This document shows, piece by piece, positions 22,739-31,752 of a DNA stretch of 64,000 nt; the first letter of the stretch is position 1; the number at the start of each line of letters is the position of its first letter. Position numbers and translations under genes: made by a program. This DNA comes from Adiantum capillus-veneris (lineage: Eukaryota > Streptophyta > Polypodiopsida > Polypodiales > Pteridaceae): NCBI GenBank assembly GCA_014529385.2, contig CM043949.1, forward strand, positions 144,229,242 to 144,293,241, read 5' to 3'. The notes beneath the pieces were generated by a model. The model searched no databases. It worked only from the letters and a program-made list of their open reading frames with translations, and had not been told where the DNA came from.

Positions 22739-23666
22739 TGTTGACCCATGGGTCGACAACACAACATAACTCAACAAAGCCTTATTTTTTGAGAGTTATG
22801 AAATGCTATGGATTATGGTTATAAACATCGTTTGTAATAAGTAGCTAGTCTAGTTGCAAAAGCCGAGGCCCACTGGCACTTCCAGATTGTAAATACAAAG
22901 CCATTTGACCCCTTGAAATCTATTTTAGGTTTAACCTATGGTAGCGTTAGTATATAAGGTACCTAGGTCATTTTGTAAAGAGAACTCTTGTCATAATCAA
23001 GTTTTAAGCTCTCGTCGAGTGTGTGTGACAGAGGAAGAGAGAGAGTGTGAGCTTCATCCTGGTGCTACTCCCCGCTCGTTCATCACTTTAGAGATCCGAC
23101 TGCACCATCATGATAGGACCAGTTAGAGCTACACATCAACGCCAAGCATTGGTCGCAGAACAGAGCACACGTCCTTGCGCATCTACAAGCTATTTACGGC
23201 CGTAAGTATATCAAATGATGTTTGTTTTCTGTGTGCAAGTAGTTATTAGAATTGTGGTGACATAAGCTACACATATGTACTCATAAACATAAAGTTCAGT
23301 TTTGGAAACATTTAAAATCTCGCTCTATCTTCATACGTGTTTTTTTCAGATGGGTTTAGAGTTAGGATTTTGAGTGTAAAGGCTTGGCACATGTGTATCC
23401 TAGTGAGGGGATGGTGTTCCTTAAGTCTCGTACAATTTTGGTATGGTTTGATGAGTTTCCTTCCGTTTTTGTGTATGCGGGTTGGGTGGTGTAGTTGATA
23501 GTAGTGAGATTCTAGATTGTGGTTTAGTTAGCCTTCTAGAGTGTTGTATGCATGGGATGGTCTCAGCCTGACAAGATAAAGAGATTGCCTCCGTGCACCT
23601 ATTATGTCATTTGTGTCCTCGATTGGACATTATGTTGATCTAGGTGTTGTGATTGGCTCTCACAAC
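22739..23666 (+). repeat. Candidate LTR, 928 bp, partner not in window
   Basis: It begins TGTTG and ends CAACA, a perfect 5-bp inverted terminus. It carries a TATA-like TATATAAGG at about 22952, and is followed three bases later by a primer-site-like TGGTGCCTTTTCTAGGGA. Near the start is a 12-bp perfect palindrome (GACCCATGGGTC). No second copy is in the window, so this is inferred from signals alone. It could be a 5' LTR whose element was overrun by the palindrome repeat to the right. Confidence 0.4.
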
Positions 23667-23668
23667 AT

Positions 23669-23686
23669 TGGTGCCTTTTCTAGGGA
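23669..23686 (+). promoter_or_regulatory. Possible primer-binding site
   Basis: TGGTGCCTTTTCTAGGGA follows the candidate LTR end. It resembles gypsy-type primer sites in starting TGGTGCC, but I cannot assign a tRNA. Confidence 0.35.
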
Positions 23687-23811
23687 CACAAGGACTTGAG
23701 TAGGTAATCCTACTAACACTCATGTGATGGTTGCTTGCTTAATTGATGCTGAGCATATAAGAGGGAATGCGCGAGAGTTTTGTGTACAAAACATGAAATT
23801 CTGTAAACTTG

Positions 23812-25080
23812 GACATCATACGCGTATGATGTCTCAAGGGGTATTTGGAGACCAAATTTGAAAAATTTGACTGCACCAAAGTGTTCGAAGGGGGGTTTTA
23901 CCCCAAGTACACCTTGAGACTAGTGTTTTGACCCACCCATGACACCCAAAAGACAAAAGACGAAGTGTCCAAAACGAAAAAAAGAGAAACTTGTGATTCT
24001 GAGCACATTATTGCATGAAAATTGGTAGAAGTGCTTGAAAGCTAGTGCTAGATACTTGGGGATGCTTGTGAATGAATTCTGTCCAAAAACTCATCAGAAG
24101 ACATTATACCTGTATGATGTCTGAAAGATGATTCTGGCAGCAAATTTGAACTTTTGACATTATACCCATCTTTCGCATGTTATGTTAAGCACATACACCA
24201 ATTTAAATATAATTTGGGATTATAGATTGAAAACTGGGGAGATTTTACTCCTTCAGGGGATTTCCTTATAAAAAATGATCATTTTGTGAATTTTTTAGTT
24301 CCAAAATCTTTTGTGAGCACATATTCTTGTTCTACACATCAAGGGGCGCCTGTGATAGAAAAAAAAGTGAATTCTGACCACCTGGACATCATACACGTAT
24401 TATGTCTTAGAGGCCAGATCTAAGGTCAAAAGTTACAACCGAGTGCACCCTTGTGATCTACAACATTTAGGAAGCATATAGGCCAAATGTCATCAAATTT
24501 GAAGCATTTTCGGGTTTGGGATCTAGGCAAAGTATTTCCCTGAAGTGATCATAACTTGCACAAGAAGTGGTCAAATTCAATTCTGAAACTTAATGTGAGT
24601 TGCCAGTGTAGTGAGGAGCTTCTGGAGTGAATTTCACTTCAAACTGATCTGTTAGACATCATACTTTTATGATATCTAAAGGGTTTTTTGAGGGACCAAA
24701 GTTGAAATCTGAGCTTACCAGGGTGTTAAGCACAACAAAACAAGCTTGTAGACCATGTTGGAGCCAATTCTGACATCATACACGTATGACGTTTGAAGGC
24801 CAGATCTGACATTCCAATTGCACTTTTGACCACACAAGGGGTTGGGGAATGATGTTTCATTTTTTTTTGCAAAATTTCATCTCATTTGGACACATACTTT
24901 TGCATTTAAAGAGATTTTTGCAGATACAAGAAGGTAAAGGTAAAAAAGTGGTCATTTTAAGCAATTTTGACATCCAAATTTTTTTGTGATCACATATTCT
25001 TGTTGTATGCATCAAGGAGTACCTTGGGTAGAAATCTAAGTAAAATTTGAGCCAAAAGACATCATATGCGTATGATGTCT
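23812..25080. repeat. ~287-bp degenerate tandem repeat marked by 22-bp palindromes
   Basis: A palindrome made of GACATCATACG and its reverse complement occurs at 23812, 24100, 24385, 24655, 24772 and 25059. Spacings are 288, 285, 270, 117 and 287. The first copy is a perfect 22-bp palindrome and the others have a few changes. Between palindromes, units share weaker blocks, for example GTGATCACATATTCTTGTT near 24984 and its relative near 24313. The array continues to the right of CACTA element 1 at 34466-34580 (ACCATAACTTGTACAAAAAG matches GATCATAACTTGCACAAGAAG at 24547). Confidence 0.8.
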
Positions 25081-25195
25081 TAGGGGCCAAATTTGGGTCG
25101 GATCAGACATATGAGAAGACCCTAGCTAAATTTTCAATGCATTTGGAGCACATTCGAGCTTGCAAAGCCCAAAAGATAGAAATCGGGCAAGGTTT

Positions 25196-25224
25196 CACTA
25201 CAAGGGATCACTTGGTTTTCGACG
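25196..25224 (+). repeat. CACTA 1 left terminal repeat (L-type)
   Basis: It starts CACTACAAGGGATCACTTG and continues to TCGACG. It is much closer to the right end of CACTA 2 (CACTACTAGAGATCACTTG on the minus strand) than to its own right end. Confidence 0.85.
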
Positions 25225-25309
25225 TCGATGGCGGTCACCAGTATAAGCGTTGATAAAGATGAAGGGAGGCATTGCTCAATTCAAAATTCAAATTTTAAAT
25301 TCTGTCGCG

Positions 25310-25480
25310 TATATCGACGCCTATACGATGCTCATACCAATGCCTATATTGACGCCAATACCAATTCATATACCGACACCTATACCAACGTTTTTTTTTT
25401 TTAATCGACTCATGTACCGATGTGTATACCGACGTCTATATCGGCGCATATATAGACATCTGTATCGACAAACTACTACT
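25310..25480. repeat. Subterminal repeats of CACTA 1, left side
   Basis: Words of the type TATACCGACG, CTATATCGGCG and CATACCGACACC repeat about every 12 bases, interrupted by a T-run. Such subterminal arrays bind the accessory transposase protein in En/Spm elements; binding here is inferred. Confidence 0.85.
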
Positions 25481-25721
25481 TTACAATACTCGAGAGCTCA
25501 TTTTTTGTGTTTTCTCTCTTCTCCACACCGCGTCCGCCTCCATAGCTCCTTCCCATCTCCTCCTCCCTCCTTGCAAACCTTCATGGAGTTGCCTCTTTCT
25601 ACTTCTCATCTATGCTTCCACACATTTCTACACAAAGAAGGTACATTTTTTTGTTGTATTTGTGTGAGAAAATTTGTGTTTGGGTGTGTGGATAACAAAA
25701 TGCTTATGCTTTGTTTTTGCA

Positions 25722-25914
25722 GGTATTTGCTTGATCCTTCGTACTTCTCACACACTCACATTCCTTAAATGTAAGTGCTTCTTCTTATTATTTCATGCAC
25801 ACATACATGCACATAAATATTTGTGTTTCTATGTGTGGGTAAAAATGTTTATGATTTGTTTTTGTAGGTATTTTCTTGACTCTTCATACTTCTCGCACAC
25901 TCACATTCTTTAAA
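25722..25914 (+). repeat. Duplicated 48-base exon-like units with splice signals
   Basis: Two copies 145 bases apart each have a pyrimidine tract and acceptor (TTTGTTTTTGCAG; TTTGTTTTTGTAG), a 48-base body, and a donor (AAAT then GTAAGT; AAAT then GTGAGT). One frame is open through both bodies, giving ILRTSHTLTFLK and TLHTSRTLTFFK. This looks like a tandemly duplicated micro-exon inside the CACTA element. Use of these splice sites is unproven. Confidence 0.5.
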
Positions 25915-25984
25915 TGTGAGTCATTCTTCTTTTTCTTTCACACACACACACATACGCATAAATATACACACATAACTACACACA

Positions 25985-26225
25985 CATAATCACTATTTAT
26001 GATTATGATTAAGCTTATGACTCACATAATGAAAATGTTTATGGTTCTAACCATACCTTTATTGTTATCTTATGCTTATGGTTATGATTTATTTTTTTCT
26101 ATGTCACTAACAATGGTTATTGTTTATTTTTTATTATGCCAACAACAATGGTTATGGTTTTGATATCTCTTTTATGGTTATGGTTATGGTTATTTTCATG
26201 CTTATGTTTATGCTTATGCTTACGC
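25985..26225. repeat. (TTATGG)n-type array, left part
   Basis: Irregular repeats of TTATGG, TTATGC and TTATGA words fill this stretch up to the LTR insertion point. The same words continue at 33685-34080 on the other side of the nested element. Confidence 0.8.
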
Positions 26226-27014
26226 TAAGAGGCGGAAGTGAAAAAATAGACCCGGTGGCCTCTACACCAAGACTATGCACAATGGCCTCATCATGGGGAA
26301 TACACAATAGGGGCACCACCTAGCAAGATATGCGGCTAGGACGCATACATATACACAATGAAGCATGCATGGAAAATAATTTCAAGATCCACGCCCAAAT
26401 GTGGAATGGGGTGGTCGGAGAGTAAGGTGAGAGGAGTGGTGAGTGAGTGAGAATGGGCTCGCTACGCGTGCATGTAGTAAGGAAGATAATGAGGTCAGGG
26501 ATACATGCAAGTATGCTCACTTCTCATACAAAAGGTGGTGAATCCACACACCTTAAGATGGAAGTAGCAAGATGATAGGAATATGAGAGGGAGAGAGAGT
26601 GTGTGTGTGTGGTGGCGAATCCGCATACCTTAACATAAGCAGAAAAAAAAATGGCAAGGAACAAGCATATACCATACTCACAATGAGATGTATCCAAAGC
26701 GACACAAAGTATGGCACCAAGATGGAGTGTGTTGATTGCTTGCAAAAGATGAATACAATAGGTAGCGTATGGCAGGAAAATGAGAAGGGAACAAGATCGT
26801 AGGAGGCATTAAGGAGAGATGGGAGTTGATGGCGAGGAATATCATGAGTGTGTCCACCCTTCTTCTTCTTGAAATTGTGCCTTCAACCCTTAATTACAAG
26901 TGGTGTGGAGGTGTGGTGCTCATCTTTTGTGCATGGTGATGGTGATGATGATGGTGTTGTGATTATGTGATTAGGGTTCATGCTACAAGCATGTAGCACA
27001 AGAGTGTGTATGGA

Positions 27015-27058
<44 letters not shown>

Positions 27059-28175
27059 CTCTCTTCCCAAGTGAGCTTTCATGGCCTCCTTATATAGGGA
27101 AGGAGGGAAGGATTTAGCAATATTTCTATTTGAGGTGAGTGTCCCACTTTGGTGACTAGGAAAATGGGGTGCATGTGACTGTGGCTCCCATCTTGTCTCC
27201 TCATTATTTAAAATATCAGAGTCAATAGAGAGAGAAAAAGAGAGAATGTGGGTAGGATATAGAGGATAGGAAATATTTACAATAGTCTAGATTTGGATAG
27301 ACATAAGCTTATTATGGAGAGAAGAGAGAGGTAAGAAAATTATAAGAGAGGTTGTCGAAGGTGGATATTTGTTGATGAGGATGGATCCTCCAAAAATGGT
27401 GATAGAATTACTCTAGACTAGCCAAGACCTCATTAAAAGAGCCTTGTCTCTTGTAATCATGCTTGAAGACTTGTAGAACCATAGCCATTCTAGAAGGAAG
27501 AAAAGTGGGATGGCCTGTGTCACCATTACACGAGAAAACTGGGGTCCACTACAAAAATCATATCTCCGTGTTCATAACTCCAAAAATTCTGAAAAAAATT
27601 GAGCTAAAAGTTGAGATCACGAGCTACATCTTTCATGTTGAACGCTCCTTCAGATTCGGGGTTCTTCTTTACTTAAAAAATTCAGCCAAATAATGTATTA
27701 TTTGTGGCTGCAAAAGTCTTTTGGTGGTCCCCTTTGAGTGGACTTCTCTCTTGCCTTCAAGTGTAAGCTCCTTCATGTGTATGAAAACATGACCTAGAGT
27801 GTTGAAAAGATTGGCAATCATCTAGATGGAGGTATTATTGAAATTTGAAAGTGGGGTTGAGGTTTGAAAATGAAAACTAGTGAATAAAATATTTGGTAGA
27901 GTGGAATAATATATATACATGAAAAAAAAAATATTAGAAAATACTAGAATATATATATATATAATATTTAAGGTCAAAAGAGAGATCAACAAAGAAAGAT
28001 TACTTATTATGCTACATCGTGATTGATTAGCATAAGTATTATTTATTTAATAAAGGCTAAAACGTTAGTGAAAAAGGGAAGAAAAAATCAAAAGTAACTT
28101 ATATAATAGGAAATATTTTTGGTAAAAGAGAAAAAAAATATGGGGGGTTCCCATGCATGGAAAAAGCATTCCTCA
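26226..28175 (-). repeat. 3' LTR of the gag-protease element
   Basis: On the plus strand it starts TAAGAGGCGG, where the right copy has TGAGAGGCGG, so the terminal TG has mutated to TA. It ends GCATTCCTCA. A minus-strand TATA box (CTATATAAGG) lies at about 27089-27097. A GT tract at 27022-27056 is longer than in the partner LTR. Confidence 0.95.
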
Positions 28176-28193
28176 TTAGCCCTCCCCCTAAGG
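28176..28193 (-). promoter_or_regulatory. Polypurine tract
   Basis: The minus strand reads CCTTAGGGGGAGGGCTAA directly before the LTR start TGAGGAATGC. It lies only about 20 bases past the stop codon of the long ORF. Confidence 0.8.
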
Positions 28194-28211
28194 ATAGAGG
28201 TATTCATGCCT

Positions 28212-30926
28212 CTAGCTCTTCTTCTGGAGCATGTTGAAATAGAGTAGGATTTCTCCTTGGTGGATGGTAGATCCTTGTAGGGAATAATGGATCCCTTGGA
28301 AGCATGAAGCTCCCCAAAGTTCTTTCCGGTGTCCACCTGGGTCCCACACTAAGCGTAAATCCATTGTATGCAATAATGCCTTCTTCAGAAGATCACACTT
28401 ATAATGATTCTTGAGTCCACAAGCTGCACAAGAATTAACTCTTGCATAAGTGATAGAAGGTATGGAAAGAACTTGATCAATCCTTGAAAGTATTCCAAAG
28501 CAGCACCATGCATGGCTTCCTCGTCCAGACACATAGCCTAAAGGGAGCAAGAAACCATAATCCTCATATCTTGCTTGTTTTCCTTCTTCATGCCAAATTA
28601 ATAGGGAGCTGTTGCCCACATGGATAGATTGCATGGTTGATGCCTGTTGCACAAGAGAGCCCACCATGTACAAAAGATAAACTGCAAACCACATTTTGAA
28701 AAATGACTCCATGTTACCACTAGTATGCAAAACCATTCTTCCTTGATTGGTGTGTCCTAGATTGATTCCACTGGTTGTTGATGTCAATCCTTCCACTCTT
28801 GTCGCAACCCAACTTAAAGAGCTTCCCAAATTAATGTTACACACAATGTTCACAATTAGAAAGGAAAACCTAAAGTGCCAGTAGAGCTCAATTGCATTTC
28901 TCTGCATGAGTCTTTCACCAATCTCGTGCCATAGGGGTAGTTGAAGTGTCTTCACCACTTTCACATGTGGTTGCAAATTTGAAGGGTCCACCTTGTTGTG
29001 GTAGAATGTGAGGCCCATTACCTCAATGGAGCTATCACTTCCTTCACTCCCTGTTGATTCCTCCTCTGAAGTGGTTGAAGAGTCACCACTAGAAAACTCA
29101 TCCATAGAGGTTTCTAGATCCGTGTCGCATTGCCGACCTTTCTTCACGTCGTAAAGTATTGGCCTCCCTTTTTCATCCTTCATCTGGATTATGCCGATGT
29201 CCCAGTCCTGCTTAGCTCTCATAGCCATAAGCCAAGGCTTCCCTAGAATGATAGGATAGCCCTCCCCTTTGTGTGGCATGACAAAGATGTCCACATCTAC
29301 CTTGGTGTTGAATGCCTTTATCCTAGTTGCATTTATGACACCAACACATTGGACTTTTAAATTATTTGCCATTTTGGCTCGGCATGGTGCCGGCCGACTC
29401 ACCTCTAAACCCAAACGGTGCATCATTTTTTCACTCATGACGCATATTTGTGCGCCACCATCGATGTAGATATTGAAGATGTGTTGCCCTTTTATGTAAG
29501 CATCCATCACTGGTAGTATGTCGTCTAGATTCCTCCCGGAGATAGCCCCAGCTATCTTTGGCTTTGGTCGCCTCGTGTTAACCATCTTTGTCCATTGTCT
29601 CCTAACCCTAGGTGCTAGGTGGAGTAACTGGGGCCAGGTGATTTTTGGGCCCTGCATAGAAACATCTTGAACCAAATCATATGGTTTAGAACATTCACCC
29701 AAAGAGAAATCTACAATGTCAATTTTACGTCGTGACTTGGACGGCTTTTTGCTAGATTCCCCTTTAGTCTTCATCTTTTCTTCCTTTTGGGAAGATTCAC
29801 CATGCGTAGCGCGTTTTACCCCAATGGCATCTACTCCTTTAACCTTGGTCTTATCCTCCTCCACTTTCTCCTTTCCCTTACCTTCAAGACTGATGACGCT
29901 TACTGTTTGATTGCCAACTGGTGGTGGGGGTAAGGGTGGAATGAGAGGTTGTGGTGGTGGTGGTGGTGGTTGTGGTTGAATCGGTGGTTGTAAGATTTGC
30001 ACGGGTGGTGCTTGTCGTGGTGCCCTCGGTGGTGGTGGTCTTGCTCTTGGTGGTGAAACCTGGTTTTGTCTGGCTCCTCTGTTGAAATTCTGCCTCCTTG
30101 GTTGTGGACAGTAGTACATGCCATGACCATCCTCCCCACAATTGTAGCAGTGGTATTCTTGGTTTTGCCTTCGTTGTCCTCTCCCTTGCTCTTGGTTGCG
30201 ATTGTGTGCATGCCCTTGTTGTATCAAATGGACTGAGACATTCTCAAGTTGATTGGTGATTCGGTTGAGCAGGTATTGTTGATCTTCAATTGGTTCTTGT
30301 GGTTTAATCCTCTGGGCGACTGTTGTAGGTGGTGCTAGAGGTGGTGGGGTCCTAACGGCTTCCTCTCCATCGATATTCCTGGCTTGTAGGCGCAACTTCT
30401 TGTCTTTAAGGCGGGCCACTTCAATTGCTAGCTCATATGTAGCAGGAAACCTTCCCTTCACCTTCTCTTTAAGAGTTGGCCATAACCCAGCCACAAACCG
30501 ATCCTTCTTTAGGAAATCAGGTGCCCCCTCATCCTCTCTTAGCGATGCAACCCATCGCCCCCATAAATCTACAAACTTTGACTCATATGATGCGTATTCC
30601 AGCATACTGCCCTGCTTCAACTCTGTCAACAATTGCCATAGCTTCTCTGATGTTGTGCCCTCTCCAAAACGCTTGACAAAGGCTGCCCTTAATAAGTCCC
30701 ACCGTTCCTTGGTTTCTTGTGCCAAGGCATTGTACCATGATCTTGCCTCCACCTTCATTAGAAGTGGGAAGATGCGCAAGCGCGAAGCATCATCATCTCT
30801 CGCAGAGATGACACATGCTATTTCCAAGTTGTCTAGAAAGTCTGCAGCATCCTCGCCCACCTTACCAGTAAAGGTTGGAAATGCTACACTTGCCATGATT
30901 ACTGAGAGAGAGCTAGAAAGACACAC
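28212..30926 (-). CDS. Gag-protease polyprotein with novel C-terminal region, 904 aa
   Basis: Residues about 11-180 form a retrotransposon Gag domain (FPTFTGKVGEDAADFLDNLE; WDLLRAAFVKRFGE; YESKFVDLWGRW). A CX2CX4HX4C zinc knuckle uses C260, C263, H268 and C273. A Pro-rich linker covers about 290-340 and a Lys/Ser-rich linker about 350-400. A retropepsin-like domain follows, with YIDGG at 487-491 as the active-site loop (Gly where Ser or Thr is usual) and YPIILGKPWL at about 558-567. After an acidic Ser-rich spacer (about 608-635), residues 640-904 match no family I know. They include two hydrophobic stretches (about 683-699 and 741-758) and a Cys/His-rich patch (about 808-844). The start is Met1 or Met11 (30896); Met11 precedes the conserved Gag N-terminus. 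The ORF is intact, unlike nearly everything around it. Confidence 0.9.
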   Translation of the reverse strand: MCLSSSLSVIMASVAFPTFTGKVGEDAADFLDNLEIACVISARDDDASRLRIFPLLMKVEARSWYNALAQETKERWDLLRAAFVKRFGEGTTSEKLWQLLTELKQGSMLEYASYESKFVDLWGRWVASLREDEGAPDFLKKDRFVAGLWPTLKEKVKGRFPATYELAIEVARLKDKKLRLQARNIDGEEAVRTPPPLAPPTTVAQRIKPQEPIEDQQYLLNRITNQLENVSVHLIQQGHAHNRNQEQGRGQRRQNQEYHCYNCGEDGHGMYYCPQPRRQNFNRGARQNQVSPPRARPPPPRAPRQAPPVQILQPPIQPQPPPPPPQPLIPPLPPPPVGNQTVSVISLEGKGKEKVEEDKTKVKGVDAIGVKRATHGESSQKEEKMKTKGESSKKPSKSRRKIDIVDFSLGECSKPYDLVQDVSMQGPKITWPQLLHLAPRVRRQWTKMVNTRRPKPKIAGAISGRNLDDILPVMDAYIKGQHIFNIYIDGGAQICVMSEKMMHRLGLEVSRPAPCRAKMANNLKVQCVGVINATRIKAFNTKVDVDIFVMPHKGEGYPIILGKPWLMAMRAKQDWDIGIIQMKDEKGRPILYDVKKGRQCDTDLETSMDEFSSGDSSTTSEEESTGSEGSDSSIEVMGLTFYHNKVDPSNLQPHVKVVKTLQLPLWHEIGERLMQRNAIELYWHFRFSFLIVNIVCNINLGSSLSWVATRVEGLTSTTSGINLGHTNQGRMVLHTSGNMESFFKMWFAVYLLYMVGSLVQQASTMQSIHVGNSSLLIWHEEGKQARYEDYGFLLPLGYVSGRGSHAWCCFGILSRIDQVLSIPSITYARVNSCAACGLKNHYKCDLLKKALLHTMDLRLVWDPGGHRKELWGASCFQGIHYSLQGSTIHQGEILLYFNMLQKKS

Positions 30927-30977
30927 TTCTTAACTTGCAAAATTTTTTCTTCTTTACAAGGAGGCGTGTATACCCTA

Positions 30978-31676
30978 TTATACTAGGACATAGATTAAAA
31001 CTTCAAACGGTACATTGCCTTGTACCAATGGTAAAACAAATGGCTGATCTGATGCCAGAACCTCAAAAAACCGCTCCCCACCCGGCATGGTGTCAATGAC
31101 GTGCTGGTAGTGAATCTTCAAGTCCAATATTACCTTGATTGAGCGTACAAGTGTTGGTATGTGTGATCTGTCTTGAGGTAGGTTGTCCTGATTCATGTGA
31201 AGCTTAGAGGTGCTTAGTCACTGTCCAAGCTTGTAGGAGAGGGTGGTGTTCTTTCCTGAAACAAACTCAGTAGATCCCTAGTTTCTCTAGTGAGAGTGTG
31301 AGCCAATGCTTCTGTTATCTGTGCTGCAGCATCAGGTGTGACTTGAAAACTGACTATGATAATTACCTCGGTGACTTGAGTTACCCGATTCTCAAAGTAG
31401 AATAGTGTTGATTCTCTATTGTGCAGAGCTCCTTCCATTTTGTTGTTGTTGGTTGGTTGTAGGTTGCGGACATGGTTTCCACCTCCTCCTTCTTCTTCTT
31501 GGCACTTGGCCTATGTATATCCACTGGGTTTGGCGCGTTGGTTGACTCTCCCACTTCAAATCGATTACCGTTACGCCTGGCACTCGACCTTCGATGGAGA
31601 TGCGGAGTTCGTCTAGTTCTGCTTGGAGCTCTTCTTCTTCTGTCGTCCAGTTAGAAAATCCTTCATACTCATTCAT
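30978..31676 (-). other. Upstream ORFs in the leader of the gag-protease element
   Basis: Three short frames lie between the primer site and gag: 31416-31676 (86 aa, Glu-rich start NWTTEEEELQAELDELR, then Arg-rich), 31214-31438 (74 aa) and 30978-31196 (72 aa). The first two overlap by 23 bases in different frames. The helical, charged start of the first looks protein-like. They may be one frameshifted N-terminal Gag extension or simply leader ORFs; I cannot decide. Confidence 0.35.
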
Positions 31677-31732
31677 CCATTCACAATAGTTTAGGGTTTT
31701 CAGTCTTGTAAACTAAAGGGTTTCAAGAGCCC

Positions 31733-31750
31733 TCCTCAGTGGGGGCACCA
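31733..31750 (-). promoter_or_regulatory. Primer-binding-like site
   Basis: The minus strand reads TGGTGCCCCCACTGAGGA, two bases inside the 5' LTR. The identical 18 bases occur at the same place in the gag-only element at 52490-57916. The tRNA is not one I can name. Confidence 0.75.
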
Positions 31751-31752
31751 AA

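Noticed and set aside
23812-25080. CRISPR-like array
   Set aside because: Palindromes are spaced by ~287 bases with repeat-like, not unique, intervening sequence, and the host context is a plant genome.
30400-30933. 177-residue plus-strand ORF
   Set aside because: It is the antisense shadow of the Gag domain of the minus-strand polyprotein.
31419-31654. Plus-strand ORFs opposite the retroelement leader
   Set aside because: They are antisense to the leader ORFs, lack motifs and have no promoter signal.
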